64,000 bases of DNA from Ophiodon elongatus (Eukaryota; Chordata; Actinopteri; Perciformes; Hexagrammidae). Numbering within the stretch: position 1 is the first letter of the stretch; the number at the start of each line of letters is the position of its first letter. Shown in pieces: positions 13,713 through 24,349 of this stretch. The notes beneath the pieces were generated by a model. It was not told the DNA's origin and searched no databases. It was given only the letters and a program-made list of their open reading frames with translations. The translations under genes were made by a program, and so were the position numbers. The stretch spans positions 146,001-210,000 of the forward strand of contig JACSYO010002062.1 in assembly GCA_016806645.1 (NCBI GenBank), written 5' to 3'.

Positions 13713-16700
13713 GGAGCCAAAGCACCTGGCCTACTTTCCCAATGTGGCGCGCAGCACGTTAGAAATGTTCTCCTGTGCGGCGGCGGAGCGGAGGTAACTG
13801 GCACATGCTGTGAATGTCTGTGAAACTTTAAAACTTTGACCCATTTCTGATTGGTGCGTCCAAGACATTGCAATACAGTCCCCCTCAAATCAACTGCATT
13901 TTTTGTCTTTTTATTTCAATAACATGAGGCAATCGATCCAATAATTGGTTGAGATGTTTCATTCAAAAATACAAATGTTAACCTCATGGTGGGGGTATAG
14001 AGGAAAGGCCAGGGGATCACCAACATCCTTAGGATTTATCCTCTGGGGACCATGGGTGCCTGCTTCAAAGTTTCGTGGTAATCCATCCAATAGTTGTTGA
14101 GATATTTCAGTCTGGACCAAAGGGATGGGCCGACCAACAGTTTCTATAGTGTTGCAAATAGAAACGGCCAAATAGCAGATGTTTAGATAACCAGGTTTTC
14201 ACGCAGTATACTTAAAGGTTGAATCCCTTCTGTGCTACAGCAATAGATAGGAGGGCATTTATTCAAACGAAAATGTCTGGGATTATGACCTTAATTCAAA
14301 CAGGCTTGAATATCGAGAGAGGATTCGTTCCTTCCGAGAAGAACGTGCAGTCGATATTGCAAAAAAGCAAACGTAAATCTAGGACACACAGTGGCCCCGG
14401 GATGGAGAAATTAAGTCACATCAGAAAAACAGAATACACACGTCTTTTTTTGTTGTGTTCCCCAAACATCTTCAGCTCATTGGAGGTTGGTTTTTTTTGG
14501 GGGGGGCTGGGGTGGAAATCATTTTATTGCATGCTAAGAGGCGAGGCTCAAGTCTGAAATTCTTATCGTTTCCTGTCTCTGAGTGGAACAAGTGTTTCCG
14601 GTGCAAGCCATTGGTTCAATTTCCACTTCATTTTGATCGCCGACCGTCTGTCCGCCAACACCAGCTCAGCTGTCCGAATGATCTGGGCTTTCGGTTGACT
14701 TCGCTGCAGGATTTGTGTAGGTGCTTAACCTTTGACAATAAACTTGTCTTAGAGTCGCTGTGACACCACTAACAGCAGAAAAACTGCTCCCAACTCAGCA
14801 GTAATAACACCCGCAGGATTTCTTAGCGCCTTTCCTTCTCTGTCAACACTCAGCAGCTGCCAGCACGGCTCAAATATCCTTCAGCTACCACCATGGACAC
14901 AGGGCCGAGGCTGCAACACTGCAATATGAACCAAAGCTGACTGGTCAGCTAGTGCAGTGCCATAACGGGCCTCCGAAAGGGGCAAATGATACAATCGGAC
15001 AGTTGGCAGGATCGGTTTTCTTTGACTCTTGTGGTTGTCATAACTAGCTCGTGTTCAGCACCCCATTCACATTCGGGTCACAGCTTGTAACTAAAACCTA
15101 TTGAAAGCCTTTTTGTGGGCCATGGAAAGACTGAAGGGTCCTAATAACTAATCTTGGTGACGAGATACTTACAGGAGGAAAGCTGATCCGCTGCACGGTC
15201 GACCGAAACATCACATGCCTGCAAGAAGAGGAGAGAAGTAAGAGAAGGAGGGGTGGGGGGGGGGGGTTGCTGTTTAAAAAAGAAAAAAAAAAGAGAGGAG
15301 AGGAGAACAGTGAGAGAAGAAAAGAATAAGGCCATGCGTGATCAGAGGCAGAGAAAATGAGAGAGCAGGTTGGTGATTGCTTCGCCATCTTTGTTCTGCA
15401 GGCAGATCAGAGAGGGAAGGAGAAGTAGTTATGAAGGGGGAAGGGGGAGGATTCAGCGATCAAGGGAGGATTCATGGGTTGTCTGCTCCGCTGTGATCTG
15501 AGAGTTGAAGAGAGGCTGTTTGTCGAATGCTTACTTGCAGGGAATCTTCTCCACCGGCTTCGCTGTCACGTCGTAGTCACACGGTGAAGTGTTTATATGC
15601 TGGCACAAGGAATAAAGATAAAGAGGTGTTTAAATAGCTATGACAGTATATCAGCGTGAGTTTGTTTGTGTTTTTTTTCTCAGCGGCTGTGTTACTCCAC
15701 CAAACAGCTGGCTTGTGTTTCCAACACGTCTTCTGTTTTCAGTTAGTCTGATGCACGTGCGTTTTGAAGAGCAGAAACTATGCTGTGATGATGTGTCGAT
15801 AAGTGAAAACAACCGAAGCTAAGGATCAAAGTGAATCAAGGTGGTGTGTAGAGGGCTACGAGTTAACAGCACTTCATGCGGATAGTCACTTACAATGCTA
15901 GATGCACCCCTTTTTTGGGAAACTTTTTATGGCACCAACTACAAGTGTTTTCTATAACAGTGTAGCATTAAAGCATGGTGGTGGTCAGCAAGCAAGCTAA
16001 CTCGCCAGCTGTCCGGTAGTTGGCAAGCTAGCTTGCTAATTTCACCATGCAGCGGTGGGACCGTTAGAGCAGGCAGCGCTGAGTCACTCCCCGATGCTAC
16101 GGAGAAGGGCAAGCTACCTTGCTAACTAGCCGTTTAGTCGTTACTGCAAAACCTCAACCCAGTGAGTCCGCAACTTGCTGTAAGTCGGTTTAATTTATAT
16201 GGAAGTAAGCCTGCTGTGACGATCGCAATGGCAACGGTACACATTAAAAAAAGAATAAAAATGTCCGCCGCTCTGACCGTCCTGCTTCGTTGATTTGAAT
16301 GGGAATGTCTGTTCTACTCCTATTCAATGACTTCAATATTTTGGGAAGCACGCATATTTGCTTTTTGTGAGAGTGATAACTCTCTCACATCTGTATATTA
16401 AGTATGGAGTTAGAGACAGGAGTTGATTTGTTTAGCTCAGCATAAAAACTGAGAGCAGGTGAAAACCTGAAAAATATTTCAAAATCTGCATTGTTTGCAT
16501 CCATTCTTACTGGCTATTAGTCTCCTTCTTCATTACCTGTGCTAGCTCAGTGTTACATTACCACCAAACCCCTCTGAAGTTTAATTCCCAAAATGGCAAA
16601 CTATTTCCTTTACATTTGGTCAATCGCACATGCCAACAGGATCAGTGAAGGTCATGTCTGAACCCCACCTTGTCCCTGATGCCCAGAGTGACGATGTTGG

Positions 16701-18007
16701 GCCTTGGACAGTTTTTGAAAGAGTAGGACGCATGGTGCATCAGGACCTCCTGGATGGAGTTGGTGTAGTCGTACGCCCCGGGGAGAAGCAAATCCTCCTT
16801 ACGTACACCCAGAATGCGGGCTTTTCTGCCCATGCCTTTGAAGCCATAGTTCTTCCTCACCGGGTTCAGTTCAGCTTCTTCGATGAAGTCGCGGATGTGA
16901 TAGAAACCTGGGATGGGTGTGTCCTGGTAGAAGGTGAGAGAAGTTTAGGGAATGTGTTAACGCATGACCTGGCGCTCAGATAGACACACTGTATTGCCAA
17001 AATTCAGCTCTAGCAACTGTAACACTTAGCTGGACATTGCCAGGCCATATCGCAAATGCAAATTAGTTTTGAACCTCTGAGTTCATGTTCGCTCAGGCTG
17101 TAAACACATTTATTTCTGCTGTAAAGTTGGGCATTTTAACATGTTTGTCAAAGGCCTCAAGTGGCCATCTGAGGTACTGCAGTTTGTGGCACTCACTTCT
17201 TCGTCGGCTCCATTTATCAGCCCCGATTGTTGCCACTTGGCGAGAGCAAATCAAACGATGAGCTCGCAGATTTGTCTCCTTCCCAGTCAATGGAACGCTA
17301 ACATAGGTTGTTACACTCTTTTAACGAGCATGTAATTATTTAAAAAAATTACATTACAATACAATAGTTATTTTCAATCATTATTTACTATGTCTGCACT
17401 TTACCCTATGCTGCTGTAATCCTGTAAATTTCCCCACTGCGGGACTAATAAAGGATTATCTTACTTTATCTTACTTTAGAATGCAACTGAATTCTCAGTA
17501 CCGACCAGCAATAATTCGGTGATGCCATATAAGGGTAGCATCTTTCTAAATTTCTCTTACTATATATAATATTTATTGCATAAATGTACTGTACTGTACA
17601 GCAAACAAACAAAGACTAATTGTCAAGCCACATGGCCTATTGTTAGCCAGCCGAGTAGCCTGAGAGCTGGGATGTATTAAGATAAACTGATATTTAATTA
17701 GGTCTAGCATGCATTATTACCACGAATGCACTGTGAGGCACTTAGGGACTGGATCCACTGTAGTGTAAGTGTTTGAATTTATTTCTAGGCAGACGGCGCA
17801 CTTTGGACACACAATGGGATAGTGCAATGTAATAAAATACATTAACTGAAGGTCTACCATGCGCGCGCACACACACACACGTATGAGCGAATGAGCCAGT
17901 TGTTCCGGGCGTGCACAGAAGCCAACGTGGCAGCGTGACACAACACCTACTTTCAGTGTTCCCAGCCACCAGCTCCCCCGGCCACACAGGTCCCCTTTGT
18001 TATCGCC
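11125..18007 (-). CDS. stpg4: stpg4 (sperm-tail PG-rich repeat protein 4), partial gene model
   Basis: Five - strand exons chain in phase: 17951-18007, 16669-16923, 15535-15599, 15173-15218 and 11125-11232 (stop TAG 11125-11127). Diagnostic peptides are RGSWWLGTLK joined to DTPIPGFYHIRDFIEEAELNP, LLLPGAYDY, HASYSFKNCPRPN, then SPCDYDV, KHVMFRSTVQR and a last exon KTPGPGAYEP. The P-G-x-Y motifs and FRSTVQR match vertebrate STPG4 (C2orf61). Position and strand match human, between TTC7A and CALM2. Mammalian STPG4 is reported in germ-line/epigenetic contexts, and the PG repeat family is linked to sperm tails (family knowledge). The start codon exon was not found. Human STPG4 has an extra PGPG segment between FRSTVQR and KTPGPG that I could not locate. 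Both flanking exons are phase 0, so the model stays open without it. Confidence 0.85.
13634..13712. repeat. (TG)n microsatellite
   Basis: About 39 TG units lie inside the stpg4 interval. The open frames crossing it on both strands are repeat artefacts. Confidence 0.97.
13940..14140. repeat. Dispersed teleost repeat (family B)
   Basis: Marker words are 'TTAACCTCATGGTGGGGG', 'GGGGATCACCAACATCC' and 'TGAGATATTTCAGTCTGGAC'. I recognise this as a common short repeat of perch-like fishes. A second, diverged copy lies at about 57010-57165. The - strand open frame here is carried by the repeat. Confidence 0.7.
16330..16560. repeat. Diverged copy of foldback element (family A)
   Basis: It shows 'TATTTTGGGAAGCACGCAT', 'GAGAGTGATAACTCTCTC' and 'TTAGCTCAGCATAAAAACTG', a degraded version of the left arm of the element at 32270. 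It sits just downstream of the stpg4 core exon, within the intron. Confidence 0.5.
16669..16923 (-). CDS. stpg4: stpg4 core exon (85 codons, PG repeats)
   Basis: Acceptor TTCTACCAG and donor AAG|GTGGGG bound an 85-codon exon in phase 0 at both ends. It opens DTPIPGFYHIRDF and ends NIVTLGIRDK. Two PG-Y repeats are visible, PIPGFYHI and LLPGAYDY. This is the best anchored part of the gene. Confidence 0.9.
17395..17476 (+). repeat. 3' tail of a non-LTR-type element
   Basis: 'GTAAATTTCCCCACTGCGGG' followed by 'ACTAATAAAGGATTATC' and short ATCTTACTTT repeats is the typical tail of fish LINE/SINE insertions. The exact family is not determined. A related tail in opposite orientation lies at 34703-34765. 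Confidence 0.55.
17951..18007 (-). CDS. stpg4: stpg4 candidate upstream exon (19 codons)
   Basis: Bounded by acceptor ATCATCTGCAG and donor AAA|GTAGGT and phase 0 at both ends, it encodes GDNKGDLCGRGSWWLGTLK. Joined to DTPIPG it mirrors the human stretch with a W-W pair just before TDTPIPG. The match is short, so the call rests on phase, position and the tryptophan pair. Confidence 0.6.
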
Positions 18008-18013
18008 CTGCAG

Positions 18014-19497
18014 ATGATAACAGGGCACAAGCCAAAAAAACACAGTAGCTTGTTTCTGCTAGGATGCCATCGCCATGACAACAACGTGTTGATGCATCTC
18101 CACATGTTTCATCCGGTGCTTTACCAGTCCAGCTTGTCCTCATTAGGCACACAGAGTTGTGAGGGCTTTAAAGAGCCTTACCTTATCGGTTCTATCGCCA
18201 CCCCTGGACATGTCACCGGCTTTAGAGGCGGCTTTGTTTTTTCCTTGTGGTCCCATCCTGCACCGTACTCATTGCCGCTCGCTATCTGCTCCACCGGAGA
18301 CCCAGTGACACCTGACCACCATTAGAACTGCGACTGTTACTATAGCAGCGACTATCGATCAATTTTTCAACAAGCTGGCCTGGTGGAGGGCTAAATTTAA
18401 ACTCACCGACCAGTTTGACTGAGAGTAAGACACAATGGCCAGCACCGGGGTACACACGGCAGTTGCAGTTAGTTTAGTTAGTCCTCATTATCATCATGGA
18501 GGGGATATTGTGATATTGATTAGAACATGAAGATCAAACGTTGCCATTACAGTGCAAATTGGAATACCTGTCAATTCTACCAAATATCTGGAAGGGGATA
18601 GGCTGTTTATAAGCGCTAGTGTCCGAACTAACTTAGCACCACCCGGGGTCTGAACAAAAATTAGGAAAATTGCAATGATGCAACTTTTTCTATCCACAGT
18701 ACATTGCTATCGCCGGAAGAGAGACGACTTTTATTTGTCTCATTTCCTGTAACCAGTGTAGCATTAAAGCCTTTCCAAGGCTTGTTAAGGCACGCATGCA
18801 CATGCGGCCCGAGAGGACACAAGGAGACACACTAAAAAAAAAACAGGTAGGAAAAGGTGCCATTGTGTGATTGAGTTTGTATTGTTACATCTCCCTTTAC
18901 ATCACAGCACCCGATGTACGGACAGCCGAGACTAGTGTTACATGTGCTGTGTAATTAACAGCGTTTTATAAGTAGACTGTGATGCCACGTCAGCTGGGAT
19001 TTTTTAAAAACATTTTTAAGTCTTGCGATAATTAGTTTGGACAAGATGAGAACCACTTGTCAGATTCTCACACGAAAATGCTGTGTTAGTCTGTTGCATC
19101 CGATGCCTTTCCTGTGCAGTCTTTGAAAGAGACATTTGCACGTTTAATTACAAACCAAATCAGGGGTACTTAAGTAAACTACCGCTTTGCGTCATAGTCC
19201 GTTTTGGTGTACAAGTTGTTACTTAAGTGCATTTTGTAAGGCCTTAAATGTTTCAATGTATATCTACAGGGAGCACTGAATATGCATGACTGAGCAAGCC
19301 ACAAACAACTGCAGCCCTTAATACTCCCAACGGACAGTCAGAAACATCACATAACTTTAGAAAACAAAACACATTTTCTCTAGTTTAAACATTACAAAAG
19401 TGGAAGTCCCAACCCGCTGCATAGGATCAACGGCACAAACTAAAATCAGCTAGCATTGAATTCACACAGGAAGCAGCGCTGAGGTCCACAATAGAGC
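18014..19497. other. Interval between stpg4 and the calm2 3' end
   Basis: The missing first stpg4 exon should lie here or further up, but I could not identify it. No other coding signal was seen. Confidence 0.4.
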
Positions 19498-19503
19498 TTT
19501 ATT
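19498..19503 (-). terminator. calm2: calm2 distal poly(A) signal (AATAAA)
   Basis: A second - strand AATAAA lies about 1.23 kb after the stop, in AT-rich sequence with no other gene. It is consistent with a long 3' UTR isoform. Confidence 0.45.
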
Positions 19504-20119
19504 TTGTCATTCATCAAAATAACAAACTTCGTATCTCTGCAAGCTACTGTAACAAACTCAATAATCAGAAATTAACAGAAATAATTAAACTAAAACAGGT
19601 ACACCTCTATTTACACCATGGTTTCTGATGTATGCGCAATCACCTGCACCTTGTGATTGGGGGCAAATGCCAAGTAAGACATGAGGCAGACAAGCTTTTA
19701 CATGGTGCTGCGCCAACAGTAGCAGACAACACATGGCCTATGCAGTCAGTAAGGGAGCTGGACAGTACAAGGCTGATCCAATGGCAAGTACCATTGTGTT
19801 CACTTCAAAATAGAAGCCTTTGATCCCACTCAGTGCTTTTATTTTAATGACAATACAGATTTGATATGAGCTTATCTGAACATTAAGAGGCATTGGCTGA
19901 TGCTCCTCAGTGCTTTTGGAAATTAACAGGGGACAATTTAAATTGGTAAACATTTCATATGTATTCTAAGCAACAAGAAAAAAGAAAAAAAAGATCCTAT
20001 CAAAAACGGAGCATCCTGTCCTCAATACAAAAATGGGAATTATTACAGGGTATACAAACTCAAGGATCCATTATAACTGAGAAAACAAGACAATTTTCAA
20101 AACCGGGTAGATTGTAATT

Positions 20120-20125
20120 TTTATT
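20120..20125 (-). terminator. calm2: calm2 proximal poly(A) signal (AATAAA)
   Basis: AATAAA on the - strand lies about 610 nt after the stop codon. Vertebrate calmodulin genes commonly use alternative poly(A) sites (family knowledge). Confidence 0.5.
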
Positions 20126-20735
20126 GGAAAACAAAAATATACAACTTGGAATGGATTATTTGAGGCATGACCAGAGGTCATAAAAAAAAAAAAAAAAAAA
20201 AGTTAAAGTGAGTAAAACATTAAAAAGCATGGTAAGATTAGTCGTTTTCTGGTATATAGAACAGCAGATACAAAAAGAGTTTGTACGAGTACCTAGGAGA
20301 TACACCCGTGTCATTTTTTTTGCAGTAGTGCAATGCTGAGAGATTTCCATATATACTTTGTCCGTAGTCCATGCAGAGTTTAAACTCCTCTACATTGTTT
20401 CCATGCCAACAGTGTTGCCAAGTGACAACAAGCTGACAGGTTTCCAATGTCGCCATGCGTGGAGGAGCCCCGAGCACACAAGACGGGAAGATTCGAAGTT
20501 CTCTGGCTCCCAGGGGCCTCCACAGGCATCTGGTTGTATGACCATTCCGTCACTCCAAAACACCATGACAGCAAAAGAAAGGGACATGGGACAAGAGCCT
20601 ATGCAGTTTACATGCAGTTCCTTTGGACAGCAGAGGGGGCAGGGACGAAGGGGGGGCTATTAAGATTTTACAGATAAATTACACAAAGAAAAGAAAAAAG
20701 GCAAATTATTTATATACGAAATCTGTACAAGGCCT

Positions 20736-23700
20736 TCACTTCGCCGTCATCATTTGTACGAACTCTGCAGGGGTGAGAAAAGAAAAATGTTGCGACTCAG
20801 TATCCGACGAGTGACCCAAACAAACTCAAAATATGGAGCAATCACACATCTACCAACCTTCATAGTTGACCTGGCCATCTCCGTCAATGTCTGCTTCTCT
20901 GATCATCTCGTCCACTTCTTCATCAGTCAGCTTCTCTCCAAGATTTGTCATCACATGGCGCAGCTCCGCAGCACTGATGTAGCCATTGCCATCCTGAAAA
21001 CGACAGCAAACACATTTTAAAAACTGCTGCAACTTTTGCATAGATATGCACGTGGGAGTGCAGACAGCATTTACCTTGTCAAAGACACGGAATGCTTCTC
21101 TGATCTCCTCCTCGCTGTCTGTGTCCTTCATCTTCCTGGCCATCATGGTCAGGAACTCTGGGAAGTCTATCGTTCCATTTCCTGTAGACAAAAAACAAAT
21201 AAAACATTGAGGGATTTCCATCTATACCATTAACAGTATGTGGTTAAAAAGTTGTGCGTGATTATTTTTTTTAAAGGCAGATTAGGTTCTCACCATCAGC
21301 ATCCACTTCATTGATCATGTCCTGCAGCTCTGCCTCTGTGGGGTTCTGGCCCAGAGAGCGCATGACTGTGCCCAGCTCTTTGGTGGTGATGGTGCCATCT
21401 CCATCCTTGTCAAAGAGCGAAAATGCCTCCTTGAACTCTGATTTTAAAAATTAAAAAAAAGTAGAGGAGCTTCTTCAGTTAGGCAGCGGTGTTGCACCTA
21501 TAGCTAGATATACAGACTGGCATAATGATAGCTGTGGCAATAAATAAAACGCAAAAGACCATCTGTAACATGCATAGATTAAAAAGCCATGTAAATGCTG
21601 CCCAAATTGCATAACAACCGTGTCTTTTCCTTAAGTCTGCGAATCATATTGACCCAAACCCTGAATTGGCTCATGACTCAAAACGGCATTACATCACTTT
21701 TGTTTCTGTTATAAACTAGCTACAGCATGCTGACGAGCCTTTCTGTTTTGAGTTCCAACTGCAGTCGTTTCTGGCTAAACAAGGGCAGCGACCATGAGCC
21801 CGTGCAGTCAGGCTACATCAGCAGCAAATTAGATCCTGTGTGGTTTGGTGGAGCCGTGAGGGACGAGCAACCATGACACTCATCAAGAGTGATGAGGCCA
21901 ATGGGCAATGTGTAGAGTCATGCGGCAGCTCATCAGCATCATAAAACTACGACCTGCCCTACCACTTGGAGGGTCAAACACACAGGGCAACACCCTTTTT
22001 GTTATGAGGAAAGGCCTGCGGTTTGATCAACTGCAGGAAATGTCGGGGTGGAGGTTCCTAAATCCTCTGACACAGGCCATGAAAATGCCAAATCACTGCA
22101 GTCGCTCACTGTGCTTTAAATTACTGTAAATTACCCCAAGTCAGCAGAACATGATAGGACATGCTCATGTCATGCTGTTCGTACAAACTAATCTAAACAC
22201 TTGCACATGTCAGCAAAACAGCAAGCAACTAAACATGGAGGGCATGTAATACAGCAAGGAGTATGATCAGCACATTGTGAAACCTGAGACCTAAGCTGAT
22301 TCAAGTAAACGGAAGCTGGAAGATATAATCAGGGAACCAGCTACAACTGTGCCACATTTTATACATGCACTGCATAGATTACAGCAAGTGTCCCTGAGTG
22401 CATACTGGCTGCAATGCCCTGACGCACACTCCTCCTGCACAATTTAGATTACAGCATCTAGGTCTCATCTTATATCAGTATATTAGGTTCAAATTGCAAT
22501 TGTTCCTGGATCCATCCATCTAATGAGAAAACCCAGGGCAAAGGACACATGAACAGCGTGTAAAAGGTGACTGCCAACACCTCAACAGAATACACAGTCC
22601 TTCCAGATTACATCATATATTACATGGCAACCATGAAAATGCAAAGTTTTCCATGAGGGAGTCCTTCTGCACTCCAAAGCCAGCAAGCAACAGCCGTTTC
22701 ATTCATTCCTGTTTTATGACCAGTAGGCTGCACTGTGGAATGCCTTAAAAGGAAAAAGTATAAATCCACTGCAGGGGATGCAAGGATCCATAGAGCAGGC
22801 CACTCTGCGGGATATGAGGAAAGATGCAGCGATGTCTTACCAGCAATCTGCTCTTCTGTAAGCTGATCAGCCTGTAAAATACAAGAGGCATAAATATCAA
22901 GAGTTAGCTCTTCCAACGCACCACAGCCTTGCCTCAAAGTTAGGGCCGCCCATTCACTTCTAAATGTTGCAGGCACATCCTTCTACGCTGGGAATTAAAC
23001 TGGAGTTCACAATAGCTGTCAGCAAAATTAACACGACTAACACAACATGAAAGAGGCGTTTTCGTGTCGGTGAGCAAACACAATCGTTACTTAATTTAGG
23101 AGACCGCAAAAATAGCGGGAAAAAAGTGTAAGACGTGCCCGTTAGATCTACTTACATTTGAATGTTCGATGACGCCAACTTAACCACCGACAAAGGACGA
23201 CTTACAATTTGGCGGTAAATGTTAGCTAGGAAGCGCCAACGTTAGCTAGCTACTCTTATAAACCAGCTCAGTTACAGATCTCAAACGAACACCGACGCTG
23301 CACACTTTAAGAAAAATTACTGACCAATTCTAGAGTCGTCACAAGCAAGGCATCGGATGGCAAATGGACACTTTAACGGCACCCACAGTGTGTATCATTA
23401 AGATGACATCGCGAGGACAAATGTTCGGCCATCAATCCCAATTTAGCGATGTCAACATTCACGTTAAAAAGAATGCGGATAGACTGGCATAAAATAAACA
23501 CTGTAGGGGTACGTAACTAACATTAGCGGTACGGCACTGTTTTAAGTGTGACTGCGCTAACGGTGGGAACACAGGTTTTAACTTACTAACGATATGTATT
23601 TATGCAGACCAACCCGTCTTTAGCTAACGTTAGCTTTGTCTAACATGCTAGCATTACCTAGCCACTAGCAAGCTGTCATTTATTCTGCCAGCACTGCGGT

Positions 23701-23837
23701 AGTTCACATGGATTCAGTCCAGCTACTGGTGACGTTACGTTTTATTGACATTCACTTCGCATATAAAAAACAACTACTATGGGATTTTCACCTAACTCAA
23801 AACTGAAGAAAAAAATAAATCCGTGTTTTCTTACCAT
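20736..23837 (-). CDS. calm2: calm2, calmodulin (complete, 6 exons)
   Basis: Calmodulin is the cytosolic/nuclear calcium sensor with four EF hands. Exons on the - strand: 23835-23837 (ATG only), 22841-22871, 21294-21437, 21075-21181, 20858-20993 and 20736-20764 (stop TGA). Lengths 3/31/144/107/136/29 total 450 nt, or 149 codons plus stop. The peptide starts M-ADQLTEEQIA and ends NYEEFVQMMTAK. The four loops read DKDGDGTITTKE, DADGNGTIDFPE, DKDGNGYISAAE and DIDGDGQVNYEE. It looks identical to the vertebrate calmodulin sequence. All vertebrate calm genes encode the same protein, so the calm2 label comes from its neighbours stpg4 and epcam. The exon 5 donor is the unusual GTTGGT. Intron 2, 22872-23834, separates the start codon from the rest. 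Confidence 0.97.
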
Positions 23838-24119
23838 TTCGATGTAGATGCAGCGGCTGGTTCACGAGAAAATCCGTAACAAACCAAAGCCAACACGAAG
23901 CCTGCGCGGACTGACAATCTCTATGAACACAGTGAGGAAGAGGCAACTGGACTCGCCTTTAACGGCTATCCTAAACTCCTCCTCTTTTCAATATCACTCC
24001 GCCAACTTTCCTTTTCCTCAGTTATCAAATTATTCAAAAACGCTTTTGAATGAATTAATAGCTGCACAAGAAAATCAAGAAACGCTCGCAACATCCATTT
24101 GGGACTGCTGCGAATGTTT

Positions 24120-24127
24120 TGACGTCG
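24120..24127 (-). promoter_or_regulatory. calm2: CRE-like motif upstream of calm2
   Basis: TGACGTCG (+ strand reading) lies about 285 bp upstream of the calm2 start codon, with an AT-rich ATATATATT block just beyond it. It differs from the palindromic CRE by one base. The transcription start is not known. Confidence 0.25.
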
Positions 24128-24349
24128 CTATTAGAATATATATTATGTATTGCTGGGGGTCTACATAGCGGAGTATGAATACTTTCTGCTACTCTGTGAT
24201 GGGGCACAAGACGTAGCTGAAAGAAATCGCGCTCTCTGATTGGTGTGTTTGTACCTGCAATGCGTCACTCCCATGGTCTGCGCTGCCGCTGCATCTTGTC
24301 CATAGACATCCCCTTCAGTGCCACAGGCATCGCAGACAAGCTTGTTGCA

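Noticed and set aside
13280..13888. A 202-codon - strand open frame and its + strand counterpart
   Set aside because: Crosses a (TG)n array, has no domain and changes character on each side of the repeat.
13959..14171. A - strand 70-codon open frame
   Set aside because: Lies wholly within a dispersed fish repeat also present at 57010-57165.
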